Origin: Pseudomonas mosselii | Lineage (GTDB): Bacteria; Pseudomonadota; Gammaproteobacteria; Pseudomonadales; Pseudomonadaceae | Assembly (NCBI RefSeq): GCF_005796105.1 | Contig: NZ_VAUO01000003.1 | Span: forward strand, 248,001-312,000 | Direction: 5' to 3' | DNA length: 64,000 nucleotides | Part shown: one piece after another, positions 8,396 to 17,449 of the stretch | Layout: each line of letters opens with the position of its first letter | Numbering within the stretch: position 1 is the first letter of the stretch | Notes under the pieces: model-generated | Told to the model about the DNA's origin: nothing | Database searches by the model: none | What the model saw: the letters and a program-made list of their open reading frames with translations, nothing else | Program-made: the position numbers and the translations under genes

Positions 8396-11233
8396 TCAGA
8401 AGCGGTAGCCGACTTCAAGCCAATACTGGCGGCCGACTTCGTAGGTGATCAGGTTGGTCGAGGTACGGCTGGCAATCTTGTTGACTTGGTCGGTGACGTT
8501 GGTCACATCGACGTTGACGAAGAACGCCTGGTCCTTGCCGGTGGGAATATCCCAGGCGAAGCGCATGTCCCAGGTGGCGGCACCAGGGGTGGCGGCGGTC
8601 TGGTAGTTGCTGTAGGTCTTACCGTCGATTTCGGCATCCGGGCTGACCTTGACGATCTGGTCGTAGGGGCCGCGATAGCGCAGGAAGTTGCTGATCTCAA
8701 GGTTCCATTGCGGGATATCGGTGATGGTCACCAGGCGCGCAGTCCACGGGCGGTTGAAATCGCTGGGCGGTAGCGCTTCGTAGGGCACCAGCTTGCCGTC
8801 GAAGACAACGTCTTCGTTGTCCATCTCTTCACGGTCCACGCCGGCCTCGTAGGTTTCGCCATGGGCGCCCTCGCTGCGGGACCAGTTCAGGGCAAGCTGC
8901 ATGCTGGTACTGGTGCCTATGAAGCGCAGTGGCTTGAGTGGCGCCACGGTGAGACTGACGGTGTCGGTCGTACTGGTACCGGCATTCAGGTAGACGTAGT
9001 GATCCTTGCTATAGCCAGCCGGAATGTCCTTCTGGTCGAGGTAGTAGTACGGCCGAGTGCGGTAGATCTGATCATGCCCCTTGCGGTTGATGTACTTGAG
9101 CTGGAACTCGGCGCCGAGCATGCGCTGGTTGAAGCCGAGCATCAGCTCGTCGTCATAGGGGATGTCCATGCTGGTGAACTTGCTCATGTTCAGGTTACTG
9201 CTGGCCAAGGCCCAGTCGTCGGTCTGGTTGGTGCGCGTCCAACGCGAGGTGAAGGCCTGGCGGCCATCGGCCAAGCGGTACTTGAACAGGTTGCGGCCGT
9301 AGTAGCGGTTGGCACCGAACACCAGTACCGAGCTGCGGTCGCCGAAAAAGTCGTAGTCACCGGCAAAGCGCGGCGCCAGCGACTTCTTCTCCATGTAGTC
9401 GTCGGCATCCAGGCGCAGACCGGGGCGCAGGGTGAGATTGCCGTAGCTGATCTGGTCATCGACGAACAGCGCGTACTTCTTCTGCTGCATGTCCAGCTGA
9501 CCCGCACCGTAGATCATCATGGCCGAGCCGTACTGGCGGTTGTTGCCGTTGGCCAACCGGCCGATCGAGCAGTAAGGATCGCTGCCACAGTCGGTGCCGT
9601 TGTCGCGCTTGAAGGTGGTCACCGCCGCCGCGTCGTCCTCGCGCTCCCAGGTGGCGCGCTGGTACCCCAGCTCCAGGCCAGTGCTGACGGTGTGCAGGGT
9701 CGGGCCCAGGTTGAAGGTCTGCCATTCGGCCTTGAGCTTGTAGTCGATGCTGCGCTGGGTCTGGTACAGACTGCCGAACGAGCCCTCGGCGCTGCGCGCG
9801 TTGCCGCTCAGTGGATTGCCCCAGTTCTTGACGTCGGACCAGTACCAGTTGATCAGCGTGTCGGTGTCGGCCTCGCGCGAGGCGTACAGGTCGCTCACCG
9901 CAAGTTGCTGGGTCCAGCGGGCACTGTCGCCTTCGTAGATGGCCTTGATCGAGGTCTGCCAGCCGCCGTTGATGTTGGTGTACTCCGAGTCGCGGTAGTC
10001 CTCACGGAAGTACACGTTCTCTTGCGGGGCGTAGACGATCGAGGTGTCCAGGGTCAGGCGATCATTGACCGTCCAGTAGGTCTTGAGCAGAAAGTTGTCC
10101 AGCGCCCGGGTCTGCTCTTGCTCGTTGTCATTGTTCGGGCTGTTGTAGCCATTGGCGTAGGTGCGCAGCGGCAGGTACGAGCGCTTCTGGGAAAAGTTGA
10201 GCAGTGCGCCGAAATCCTCGGTCAGGTGGCCTTCGAGGGTCCCGCGCACGGTGGTCTTCTTGAACTCGGGCTGGTTCTTTTCGTTGGACGAGGTTTTGAA
10301 CGTCTCCTCGCTCTCGCGGCTGATGTGATAGCGGGTCCAGTCCGAGCTGGTCATCGCGTACGAGAGCTTGCCGTGCAGGTCCTGGCTCGGACGGCGGGTG
10401 ATTGCATCGACCACGCCGCCGTTGAAGCCACCGTACTCCACCGGCACGTTGCTGTCGTAGACCTTGATCTCTTCCAGCAGGTCAGCGTCCAGGGCGATGC
10501 CGTGCGAGCGGCTGGGGGCCGAGTCGAACTGGCGGGTTTCGTTGTAGCCGTGGGCACCGGGGTCGAGGTCGTTGTTGATCGAGATGCCGTCGATCATGAA
10601 GTTGTTCTGGTAGAACTTGGCGCCGTTGATGCTAACGTCGGCCGGGTCGATTTCGCCGGGGGTGTTGGAGCTTTTCTGATCGGTGCTGAACTGCACATTG
10701 GGGTGCATCTGCAGCAGGGTAGTGATGTCGCCGTTGGCACCGGGGAAGGCTTGGACCGCCTTGCGATCGAACACCGTGGCCCCCATGAAGCTATTTTCCT
10801 GGGTGTCGCCGAGAATCAGCGTGTTGTGGAGTTCGACCGCGCCGCTGTCGGCGTGCAGCAAGCGAAAGGTCAGCGCGCCGTATTCGTAGTCCCAGGTGAT
10901 GCCGGTGCCCAACAGCAGTTGCGCCAGCGCGGCCTCGCTGCTGAGCTGGCCGCTGACGGCGGTGGATTGCTGGCCTTCGAGCAGGTCAGGGTCGACCGTC
11001 ACCTGCAAGCCACTCTGCTGACCGAAGTTGATCAGGGCGATGGCCAGTTTCTGCGCCGGAATATCGAACACATGGGTCTGGGCCAACACGTTGCGCACGC
11101 CCATCTCGTCGGCCTGGGCGGGCACTACGCCGCTGGCGCAGCACAGCCCTAGCAGGCCAGCACCGGCCAGCTGTTTTAGTTGCCACGACCAATCCCACGC
11201 GCAGCGCGGCTTCCGGCTTGTCGTTTGAGTCAT
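8396..11233 (-). CDS. TonB-dependent receptor with STN signalling domain
   Basis: An outer-membrane receptor of 945 residues. There is a signal peptide to about residue 40 (cleavage after 'VVPAQA'), then an STN domain (about 50-115, beginning 'FDIPAQKLAIALINFGQQSG'). The plug domain contains 'MIDGISINND', and the beta barrel ends in Phe ('EVGYRF'). The STN domain is typical of transducers that signal to a FecR anti-sigma factor, and fecR- and fecI-like genes lie immediately upstream. The ATG at 11233 is chosen because it starts a proper signal peptide; a start twelve codons earlier is possible. The ligand is unknown. The M16 protease and ABC gene downstream suggest a protein or peptide-bound iron source such as a ferredoxin. 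Confidence 0.88.
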   Translation of the reverse strand: MTQTTSRKPRCAWDWSWQLKQLAGAGLLGLCCASGVVPAQADEMGVRNVLAQTHVFDIPAQKLAIALINFGQQSGLQVTVDPDLLEGQQSTAVSGQLSSEAALAQLLLGTGITWDYEYGALTFRLLHADSGAVELHNTLILGDTQENSFMGATVFDRKAVQAFPGANGDITTLLQMHPNVQFSTDQKSSNTPGEIDPADVSINGAKFYQNNFMIDGISINNDLDPGAHGYNETRQFDSAPSRSHGIALDADLLEEIKVYDSNVPVEYGGFNGGVVDAITRRPSQDLHGKLSYAMTSSDWTRYHISRESEETFKTSSNEKNQPEFKKTTVRGTLEGHLTEDFGALLNFSQKRSYLPLRTYANGYNSPNNDNEQEQTRALDNFLLKTYWTVNDRLTLDTSIVYAPQENVYFREDYRDSEYTNINGGWQTSIKAIYEGDSARWTQQLAVSDLYASREADTDTLINWYWSDVKNWGNPLSGNARSAEGSFGSLYQTQRSIDYKLKAEWQTFNLGPTLHTVSTGLELGYQRATWEREDDAAAVTTFKRDNGTDCGSDPYCSIGRLANGNNRQYGSAMMIYGAGQLDMQQKKYALFVDDQISYGNLTLRPGLRLDADDYMEKKSLAPRFAGDYDFFGDRSSVLVFGANRYYGRNLFKYRLADGRQAFTSRWTRTNQTDDWALASSNLNMSKFTSMDIPYDDELMLGFNQRMLGAEFQLKYINRKGHDQIYRTRPYYYLDQKDIPAGYSKDHYVYLNAGTSTTDTVSLTVAPLKPLRFIGTSTSMQLALNWSRSEGAHGETYEAGVDREEMDNEDVVFDGKLVPYEALPPSDFNRPWTARLVTITDIPQWNLEISNFLRYRGPYDQIVKVSPDAEIDGKTYSNYQTAATPGAATWDMRFAWDIPTGKDQAFFVNVDVTNVTDQVNKIASRTSTNLITYEVGRQYWLEVGYRF

Positions 11234-11271
11234 CCCACATCCCCGCCCCGGACAGTCGCCGGGCAGCAAAA

Positions 11272-11290
11272 TTGAATACGAATCGCTATC
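11272..11290 (-). promoter_or_regulatory. Possible Fur-like site before the TonB receptor
   Basis: On the minus strand this 19-mer begins GATAGCGATT and matches the Fur consensus at about 10 of 19 positions. It lies about 40 bp upstream of the receptor start. The match is weak, and the promoter may depend mainly on the ECF sigma factor encoded upstream. Confidence 0.3.
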
Positions 11291-11413
11291 AGTTATTGCG
11301 CGCGGGGGATAAGACGGGGCAGTTCAGCGATTTTTCAGAAAATTTTGAAAAAAGTTTTCAAGAGGAGATGCCTCATGGGCAGCGGCGCTGCGCCGCTGTC
11401 CAAATGGGCGGTC

Positions 11414-12373
11414 TCAGGGCTTGCTCAGCACCAGCAGCCAAGGCCCATAGCTACGGACTTCGCCACCATGCGGGCGGACCACTGCTCGCAGCGCGACCTC
11501 AGGCTTGCGTAGGTCATATACGCCGGTCACGCGCTTGGCGCCGAGGGCTTCGTCGCGCAGCAGCACCGTGCCCGGCAGGTAGCGGGCCAGTGCCTGCACC
11601 AGCTCAGCCACCGACTGATCGTCGGCGATCAATTGGCCTTGGCGCCAGGCGGCCGTCTGAGACGGCACGAACGCACTGAGCTGTACCTGACCATCCAGGT
11701 AGCGCAAGCGTTGCCCGGCAGTCAGCGCCGCCGCCAGCACGCGGGCCGAGTCCTCGACCCGCACCGAGCCATGCTGCACATCGACCCCTACCCTACCCGC
11801 GCGCATCTCGACGTTGAACGCGGTGCCGGTGACGGTCACCCGTAGACTATCGGCACGCACGTGGAACGGCTTGCGCTTGTCGGGTTTGACTTCGAAAAAC
11901 GCCTGCCCGGCCAGCAGGCGTACGTCGCGGTGGTTGTCGGCGTAATCGACGGCAATAGCCGTGTCGCTGTCCAGTTGCACCACGCTGCCATCGGCCAGGG
12001 TGATGTCACGGGTTTCGCCTTGGGCCGTGCGGTAGTCGGCTTGCAGGCGCAGGCTCAACGACGGCGCCACCGCTAGCATCAAGCAAGCCGCCAGCGCAGC
12101 ACCCAGCCACCAGCGGCGTGGCACCTTGCGCCGTACCGGCAATTGCACCACCTCGGCGCTGGCCGGCCATTCGGCGGCCGTGCTCGGCGCCAGCTCCGCG
12201 CTCAGGCGCCATAGGCGCTCGGCCTTGCGGTAGGCCTCAGGATTAGCGGCGTCGGCAGCCAGCCATTGCTCGAACGCATCGCGCAGCAGCATGTCCTGTG
12301 GCGCCTGCTGCAAGCGCAGGAGCCAGTCCAGCGCCTGCTCACGGCGGCTGGCTGTGAGGTCTGCTGACGTCAT
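11414..12373 (-). CDS. FecR-family anti-sigma factor/signal transducer
   Basis: A 319-residue inner-membrane regulator. The cytoplasmic N-terminal domain (DUF4880-like, 'ASRREQALDWLLRLQ...EQWLAADAANPEAYRKAERLW') is followed by one membrane segment around residues 95-115 and a periplasmic FecR domain ('YRTAQGETRDITLADGSVVQLD', 'GQAFFEVKPDKRKPFHVRA'). It holds the neighbouring sigma factor until the receptor's STN domain signals ligand. The ATG at 12373 has AGGAG eleven bases upstream; longer upstream starts would run into the sigma gene. It lies between the sigma gene (88 bp gap) and the receptor, in the usual fecI-fecR-fecA order. Confidence 0.87.
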   Translation of the reverse strand: MTSADLTASRREQALDWLLRLQQAPQDMLLRDAFEQWLAADAANPEAYRKAERLWRLSAELAPSTAAEWPASAEVVQLPVRRKVPRRWWLGAALAACLMLAVAPSLSLRLQADYRTAQGETRDITLADGSVVQLDSDTAIAVDYADNHRDVRLLAGQAFFEVKPDKRKPFHVRADSLRVTVTGTAFNVEMRAGRVGVDVQHGSVRVEDSARVLAAALTAGQRLRYLDGQVQLSAFVPSQTAAWRQGQLIADDQSVAELVQALARYLPGTVLLRDEALGAKRVTGVYDLRKPEVALRAVVRPHGGEVRSYGPWLLVLSKP

Positions 12374-12461
12374 GTCCGGCAAGTCTCCTGATGGCTCGGG
12401 GGCGCGAAGGGTCGCACAGAGTCGTCCCGTTGAGCAAAAGACGTGGCAGCCAGAGGTTTTT

Positions 12462-12977
12462 TCACAGATCTTCCTCCAGCCGTTCCAGACAGTGACGCAG
12501 GGCATCGTGCACCAGTTGATGCACCAGGCTGACCGAGACCTCCAGGTGATTGGCCACTTGCTGCAAGGTGTAGCCCCCCAGGCGGTGCATCTCGAAGGCG
12601 GTGCGGGTACGCAGGGGCAGTTCCTCGAGGGCGCGACTGATGGCGCCGAGCTCGCTCTGCTGGCTCACCGACTGCTCCGGCGAGGCGGTGCTGGCCGGCA
12701 GTTCGGCAAGTATCTCATCGCCTCCAGGCTGGGCTTTTTCGGTGGCTGTGCGGCGGGTCTGGTCCAGCGCCAGGTTGCGCACGATGCGGTACAGGTAACT
12801 GGCGGGGTGGCGAATCTCAGCGTCCAGCGGCTGGCTGCTCAAGCGCAGCCAAGCCTCCTGGACCACATCCTCGGCGCGGGCGCGGCAACCGACGATCGGC
12901 GCGGCGTAGTCCACCAGCGCCGGGCGGTGGGCCAGGTAGAGCTCGAGTTTATCGTCCGCCACGGGGTGGTATGCCAA
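12462..12977 (-). CDS. ECF sigma factor, iron-starvation (FecI) type
   Basis: A 171-residue extracytoplasmic-function sigma factor. Region 2 has 'AEDVVQEAWLRLS' and 'PASYLYRIVRNLALDQTRR'. Region 4 has 'LEELPLRTRTAFEMHRLGGYTLQQVANHLEVSVSLVHQLVHDAL', broken here only for description. The start is uncertain: no ATG is in frame, and candidates are TTG at 12977 or GTG at 12962, neither with a clear ribosome-binding site. A Fur-box-like sequence lies about 35 bp upstream. It should direct transcription of the receptor-protease-ABC genes. Confidence 0.87.
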   Translation of the reverse strand: MAYHPVADDKLELYLAHRPALVDYAAPIVGCRARAEDVVQEAWLRLSSQPLDAEIRHPASYLYRIVRNLALDQTRRTATEKAQPGGDEILAELPASTASPEQSVSQQSELGAISRALEELPLRTRTAFEMHRLGGYTLQQVANHLEVSVSLVHQLVHDALRHCLERLEEDL

Positions 12978-13011
12978 GGATGTTTCAGAGGCGGCGATGT
13001 TACCCGTAGTC

Positions 13012-13030
13012 GAGAATCATTATCAACAGA
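13012..13030. promoter_or_regulatory. Probable Fur box upstream of the ECF sigma gene
   Basis: The 19-mer GAGAATCATTATCAACAGA matches the palindromic Fur consensus at about 12 of 19 positions, including the central ATCATTATC half. Its position 35-55 bp before the sigma gene fits iron repression of the whole sigma/FecR/receptor block. Confidence 0.55.
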
Positions 13031-13097
13031 TGGATTTATACAGCCGCCGCTGACTGCTTCGCAGTACCTGTGGCACCACGAAGCAAGCAGCGCCGTG

Positions 13098-14204
13098 TCA
13101 GAGCCTCACACTGGCGAACGTCGACTCGTTGCGCGCCTGACTCAGCGCCGCCATCGGCCCGCTGTGCGGCGACAGGGCCATGGCTTGCGGAATCGGCATC
13201 ATCGCCACCTGCTGGGTGGTGTTGGAGCCCACGCGTTCGTCACGCGGCGGAATGCCGAAGTATTCGCGGTAGCACTTGGAGAAATGCGGCGTGGAGACGA
13301 ACCCGCACACCGAAGCCACCTCGATGATCGACATCGGCGTCTGCTTGAGCAGCTGCCGGGCGCGGATCAAGCGCAGCTTGAGGTAGTAGCGCGACGGCGA
13401 ACAGTGCAGGTACTTCTGGAACAGGCGCTCAAGCTGGCGGCGCGAAACCGACACATACACGGCCAGTTCGTCCAGGTCGATTGGCTCTTCGAGGTTGGCC
13501 TCCATCAGCGCGACGATTTCCTGCAACTTGGGCTGGTTAGTGCCGAGCATGTGCTTGAGCGGCACGCGCTGGTGGTCCTGCTCGTTGCGGATGCGCTCGT
13601 AGACGAACATCTCGGAGATCGCCGCCGACAGCTCGCGGCCATGGTCGCGGCTGATCAGGTGCAGCATCATGTCCAGCGGCGCGGTGCCGCCGGAGCTGGT
13701 GAAACGGTTACGGTCGAGGGTGAACAGACGGGTGCTCATGTTCACCCGCGGGTAGGCCTCCTGCATGGCGGCCAGACACTCCCAGTGCACGCTGCAATCG
13801 AAGCCGTCGAGCAGACCGGCGCAGGCCAGTGCCCAACTGCCGGTGCACACCGCACCCAGGCGGCGCGACTGGCGGGCCTGGGCTTGCAGCCAGGTCACAT
13901 GCTCACGGGTAACCGTGCGCTGGATGCCAACGCCGCCACAGACGATCACGGTGTCCATCGGCGGGGCGTTGTGCATGGCCGCATCGGGGGTGATCTGCAA
14001 ACCGTCGCTGGCCCATACCTGGCCACCGTCCAAGGTCAGCGTGTGCCAACGGTACAGCTCGCGGCCGGACAGCTGGTTGGCCATGCGCAGCGGTTCCACT
14101 GCCGAGGCCAGGGAAATCAGGGTGAAGTTGTCCAGCAGGAGAAAGCCGATCGACTGCGGGGCTGTGCGGTTCTGGGTTGGATTCCCGGAGCTGTAGGACG
14201 TCAT
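13098..14204 (-). CDS. gbdR: GbdR, AraC-family activator of betaine catabolism
   Basis: A 368-residue regulator with an N-terminal class-I glutamine-amidotransferase-like (DJ-1/PfpI) sensor domain (about 15-190; 'GFLLLDNFTLISLASAVEPLRMAN', described in part, and 'LGAVCTGSWALACAGLL') and a C-terminal AraC/XylS DNA-binding domain with two helix-turn-helix motifs ('SVSRRQLERLFQKYL', 'VCGFVSTPHFSKCYREYFG'). GbdR in Pseudomonas responds to glycine betaine and dimethylglycine and activates the cbc, gbc and carnitine/choline genes. The ATG at 14204 has GAGGAG upstream. The linkage to sdaB and cbcXWV is the same as in other pseudomonads. Confidence 0.93.
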   Translation of the reverse strand: MTSYSSGNPTQNRTAPQSIGFLLLDNFTLISLASAVEPLRMANQLSGRELYRWHTLTLDGGQVWASDGLQITPDAAMHNAPPMDTVIVCGGVGIQRTVTREHVTWLQAQARQSRRLGAVCTGSWALACAGLLDGFDCSVHWECLAAMQEAYPRVNMSTRLFTLDRNRFTSSGGTAPLDMMLHLISRDHGRELSAAISEMFVYERIRNEQDHQRVPLKHMLGTNQPKLQEIVALMEANLEEPIDLDELAVYVSVSRRQLERLFQKYLHCSPSRYYLKLRLIRARQLLKQTPMSIIEVASVCGFVSTPHFSKCYREYFGIPPRDERVGSNTTQQVAMMPIPQAMALSPHSGPMAALSQARNESTFASVRL

Positions 14205-14597
14205 CGCGATTTCTCCTCACACTGATGCTGGATGTGTCTCAGGCGGACACTGGTTTCTTGTTATTGCCCCCGTTTCGTATGCAGGGGCTTTGCCAATCTC
14301 AACGCAATCGCCGTGCCTAAATTGAACGACCATCCGAAAAAACCCAAAAACGACCTCATGTGATTGACGTAGTTGGGTTTGCGAGGCTGTTCAGGATCAA
14401 GCGCAAAGGGGCGGGCCAGCGCCGTTGCGCGTCACTACTGAGCAATTCGGTAGCACTTTTGAGTAGGTTGCCCAGAAGCGACAGACTTGAGTGTCACCGA
14501 CAACGACCCTACTGGTAACGACAGCCGACGGCCGGTAGAAAGACGGCGACTGCGCCATAAGATGGCGCAGTCGCCGTGCGTGATCAAAAACGGCGCA
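14205..14597. other. Intergenic region between sdaB and gbdR
   Basis: This 393-bp gap holds the sdaB transcription terminator at 14545-14575 and, to its left, the presumed gbdR promoter region. No further open frame or structure is convincing. Confidence 0.6.
14545..14575 (-). terminator. Strong hairpin downstream of sdaB
   Basis: A perfect 13-bp inverted repeat: GGCGACTGCGCCA at 14545-14557 and its complement at 14563-14575, with a five-base loop. On the minus strand it is followed by a weak pyrimidine tract (TCTTTCT), consistent with a terminator 22 bp after the sdaB stop. Confidence 0.6.
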
Positions 14598-15974
14598 TCA
14601 GCACTCGATGGCGCTGACCGCGAGGCCTCCGCGAGAGGTTTCTTTGTACTTGTCGTGCATGTCGGCACCGGTGTCACGCATGGTGCGGATCACCTGGTCG
14701 AGGGAAATGAAATGCTCGCCGTCGCCGCGCAGGGCCATTTGTACGGCGTTGATGGCCTTCACCGCCGCAATCGCGTTGCGTTCGATGCACGGCACCTGCA
14801 CCAACCCGCCCACCGGGTCGCAGGTCAGCCCAAGGTTGTGCTCCAGGGCGATTTCGGCGGCGTTCTCCAACTGCGCCGGGGTCGCTCCGAGCACTTCGGC
14901 AAGGCCGGCCGCGGCCATGGCGCAGGCCGAACCCACTTCACCCTGGCAACCGACCTCGGCCCCGGAGATGGACGCATTCTTCTTGCACAGGATGCCCACC
15001 GCAGCGGCGCCGAGGAAGAAGTCGACCACGTTGCTTTCATCCACTACGTCGGAGAAGCGCATGTAGTAGTGAAGCACCGCCGGGATGATGCCTGCCGCAC
15101 CGTTGGTGGGTGCGGTAACCATGCGTCCGCCAGCGGCGTTCTCTTCGTTGACCGCCAGGGCGAACAGGTTGACCCACTCCATGGCGCTCATGGTCGAACC
15201 AATCACATTAGGTTTGCCCAGCTCCTGCAAGCTACGGTGCAGCTTGGCGGCGCGGCGGCGCACGTTGAGTCCGCCTGGCAGCGTACCTTCGTATTTCAGG
15301 CCGTTGTTCACGCATTCCTGCATGGCTTGCCAGAGCTTGAGCAAACCTGCGCGAATCTCGGCCTCGCTGCGCCAGACTTTTTCGTTGGCCATCATCAATT
15401 GCGACACGCGCAGGTCGTTTTGCTTGCACAGGCGCAGCAGCTCGGCGGCGCTGTTGAAGTCGTACGGCAGCACGGTCTGGTCAGCGTCCAGCACACCGCT
15501 GGCAGCCTGTGCGGCGTCCACCACGAAGCCACCGCCCACCGAGTAATAGGTGTCGCGGTGCAGCTCGCCAGCCTCGCCTTCGGCCACCAAGGTCATGGCA
15601 TTCGGGTGGTACGGCAGGTTCTCGTCGAGCAGCAGCATGTCGCGCGCCCAGACGAATTCGATGGGCAACTGGCTGTCGAGCTGGAGCACGTTGGTTTCGC
15701 GCAATTGCGCAATGCGTGGTGCGATCTGGGTAGGGTCGATCGCGTCGGGCCATTCGCCCATCAGCCCCATGATCGTGGCGTTGTCGGTGCCATGGCCGAC
15801 GCCAGTGGCCGACAGCGAGCCGTACAAGCGCACTTCGATGCGCCGCACCTGCGCAAGGTCGCCGCGCTCACGCAGCCCCTGGACGAACAGCGCGCCGGCG
15901 CGCATGGGGCCGACGGTGTGTGAGCTGGAGGGCCCGACACCGATCTTGAACAGGTCGAACACGCTGATGGCCAT
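14598..15974 (-). CDS. sdaB: L-serine ammonia-lyase (iron-sulfur type)
   Basis: A 458-residue single-chain L-serine dehydratase that converts serine to pyruvate and ammonia. The N-terminal beta domain starts 'MAISVFDLFKIGVGPSSSHT', and the C-terminal alpha domain holds the [4Fe-4S] cysteines in 'GAEVGCQGEVGSACAMAAAG' and 'NLGLTCDPVGGLVQVPCIE'. The ATG at 15974 follows GAGGTGAT; a longer in-frame start at 16073 lacks support. Serine is an end product of glycine betaine breakdown (betaine to glycine to serine to pyruvate), which explains the location between gbdR and cbcXWV. Confidence 0.93.
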   Translation of the reverse strand: MAISVFDLFKIGVGPSSSHTVGPMRAGALFVQGLRERGDLAQVRRIEVRLYGSLSATGVGHGTDNATIMGLMGEWPDAIDPTQIAPRIAQLRETNVLQLDSQLPIEFVWARDMLLLDENLPYHPNAMTLVAEGEAGELHRDTYYSVGGGFVVDAAQAASGVLDADQTVLPYDFNSAAELLRLCKQNDLRVSQLMMANEKVWRSEAEIRAGLLKLWQAMQECVNNGLKYEGTLPGGLNVRRRAAKLHRSLQELGKPNVIGSTMSAMEWVNLFALAVNEENAAGGRMVTAPTNGAAGIIPAVLHYYMRFSDVVDESNVVDFFLGAAAVGILCKKNASISGAEVGCQGEVGSACAMAAAGLAEVLGATPAQLENAAEIALEHNLGLTCDPVGGLVQVPCIERNAIAAVKAINAVQMALRGDGEHFISLDQVIRTMRDTGADMHDKYKETSRGGLAVSAIEC

Positions 15975-16418
15975 TGTCGCATCACCTCTTGATGGGCTGT
16001 CTGGACGCGCCAAACGATGCCTTGCACAACTGCTAGGCTGAATCGTCGAGCCGCCTTGGAATGCACGCATCATCGGGCTTTTACCTACCCCTTCGCCGTC
16101 TGCAACCGACGTACTTTTGTCCGGCAGCGCCGCTGCCGATCCGACCCTGCCTGCGCCGTTTTCCAGCGGCCAGGCGACGTGAAAACAGGGGTGCGGGGGT
16201 GGAAAAGCTCAGTTGCGACATCGCCCGTACTGGATGCGACCCGTCCTGTACTGGATACGACGCCACCAGTAGGCGATTGCCGAACGCTGGAGGATTATCG
16301 AAAGCGACTCGTTTTGCACGGCCTCGCATCCTGCCCTCTGCAGGCCTGGCTGACCGGCTCCCTAGAAAGCGCTGGCAGCCCTTCGCGAACCCGAAGATAA
16401 AATCACAGGAGTCCACCT
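15975..16418. other. Divergent control region between sdaB and cbcX
   Basis: A 444-bp gap between divergently transcribed sdaB and cbcX. It contains the three 21-bp-spaced TRCGAC repeats listed separately, and no convincing gene. Confidence 0.6.
16214..16261 (+). promoter_or_regulatory. Three direct repeats spaced 21 bp, probable GbdR operator
   Basis: TGCGAC at 16214-16219, TGCGAC at 16235-16240 and TACGAC at 16256-16261 recur at exactly 21-bp intervals, two helical turns. The last two sit in the longer repeat GTACTGGATRCGAC (16227-16240, 16248-16261). Spaced direct repeats are usual for AraC-family dimers. The site is about 160-205 bp upstream of cbcX, a known GbdR target in Pseudomonas. 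Confidence 0.6.
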
Positions 16419-17366
16419 ATGAAAGCTTCACCCTCGCTGTTGCTGGCCGCGATGCTCTGCGCACCGCTGCTGACCCAGGCCGCCGAACCCGAGCAGTGTC
16501 AGACGGTGCGCTTTTCCGATGTCGGCTGGACCGACATCACAGTGACCACCGCCACCACCAGCGTCGTGCTCGAAGCGCTGGGCTACAAGACCCACACCAC
16601 CATGATCTCGGTGCCGGTCACCTACAAATCGCTGGCCTCAGGCAAGGATCTGGACGTGTTCCTCGGCAACTGGATGCCGACCATGGAAAACGACATCAAG
16701 CAGTACCGCGACGCCGGTACCGTCGAGACCGTACGTGCCAACCTGGAAAACGCCAAGTACACCCTGGCGGTGCCCCAAGCGCTGTACGACAAGGGCCTGA
16801 AGGATTTCGCCGACATCCCCAAGTTCAAGCAGGAGTTGGGCGGCAAGATCTACGGTATCGAACCGGGTAACGACGGCAACCGAACCATCCAAAGCATGAT
16901 CGACAAGGATGCCTTCGGCTTGAAGAGCGCCGGTTTCAAACTGGTGCAGTCGAGCGAGGCTGGCATGCTGTCGCAGGTCGACCGGGCGCAGAAGCGCGGC
17001 GAGGCCGTAGTGTTCCTGGGTTGGGAACCGCATCCGATGAACACCCGTTTCAAGATGCAGTACCTGACCGGTGGCGATGACTTCTTCGGCCCCGAGTTCG
17101 GCAAGGCGACCGTGCTGACCAACACCCGCAAGGGGTACACCCAGGAGTGCAGCAACGTCGGCCAACTGCTGAAGAACCTGTCGTTCGAACTCAAGGATGA
17201 AAGCACGATGATGGGCTATGTCCTGGACGACAAGATGAAACCCGAAGCCGCTGCGAAGAAGTGGCTCAAGGACAATCCCGGCAAGCTGGATACCTGGCTG
17301 GCGGGCGTGACGACCGTGGATGGCAAACCAGGCCTTGAGGCGGCCAAGGCCAAGCTGGCGCAATAA
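16419..17366 (+). CDS. cbcX: Choline/betaine-binding periplasmic protein CbcX
   Basis: A 315-residue ABC substrate-binding protein of the OpuAC/ProX family. The signal peptide ends near residue 22 ('LLTQAAEPEQC'). The aromatic cage motifs 'SDVGWTDI', 'DVFLGNWMPTM' and 'VVFLGWEPHPMN' are present. The ATG at 16419 has AGGAG nine bases upstream. It is followed by cbcW and cbcV and controlled by the repeat region at 16214-16261. It is homologous to the carnitine-binding protein at the left end of the window. Confidence 0.92.
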   Translation: MKASPSLLLAAMLCAPLLTQAAEPEQCQTVRFSDVGWTDITVTTATTSVVLEALGYKTHTTMISVPVTYKSLASGKDLDVFLGNWMPTMENDIKQYRDAGTVETVRANLENAKYTLAVPQALYDKGLKDFADIPKFKQELGGKIYGIEPGNDGNRTIQSMIDKDAFGLKSAGFKLVQSSEAGMLSQVDRAQKRGEAVVFLGWEPHPMNTRFKMQYLTGGDDFFGPEFGKATVLTNTRKGYTQECSNVGQLLKNLSFELKDESTMMGYVLDDKMKPEAAAKKWLKDNPGKLDTWLAGVTTVDGKPGLEAAKAKLAQ

Positions 17367-17389
17367 CAAACAACGCAATAGCGCTATCT

Positions 17390-17412
17390 CGGGGCGGGAC
17401 CGTGCCGCCCCG
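17390..17412 (+). terminator. Intercistronic hairpin between cbcX and cbcW
   Basis: CGGGGCGG at 17390-17397 pairs with CCGCCCCG at 17405-17412 across a seven-base loop, and is followed by no strong T-run. It probably attenuates read-through or protects the cbcX transcript, giving more binding protein than permease. Confidence 0.5.
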
Positions 17413-17449
17413 GACTGATTTCAATCTTTGCAGGTGGAAGCTCGCTATC

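Noticed and set aside
8861..11152. 763-codon open frame on the plus strand opposite the TonB receptor
   Set aside because: A high-GC codon-bias shadow of the receptor gene: low-complexity Val/Gly/Ala/Leu content, no family motif, no ribosome-binding site. Similar long antisense frames opposite gbdR, sdaB, the OFA transporter and the methyltransferase region were rejected for the same reason.
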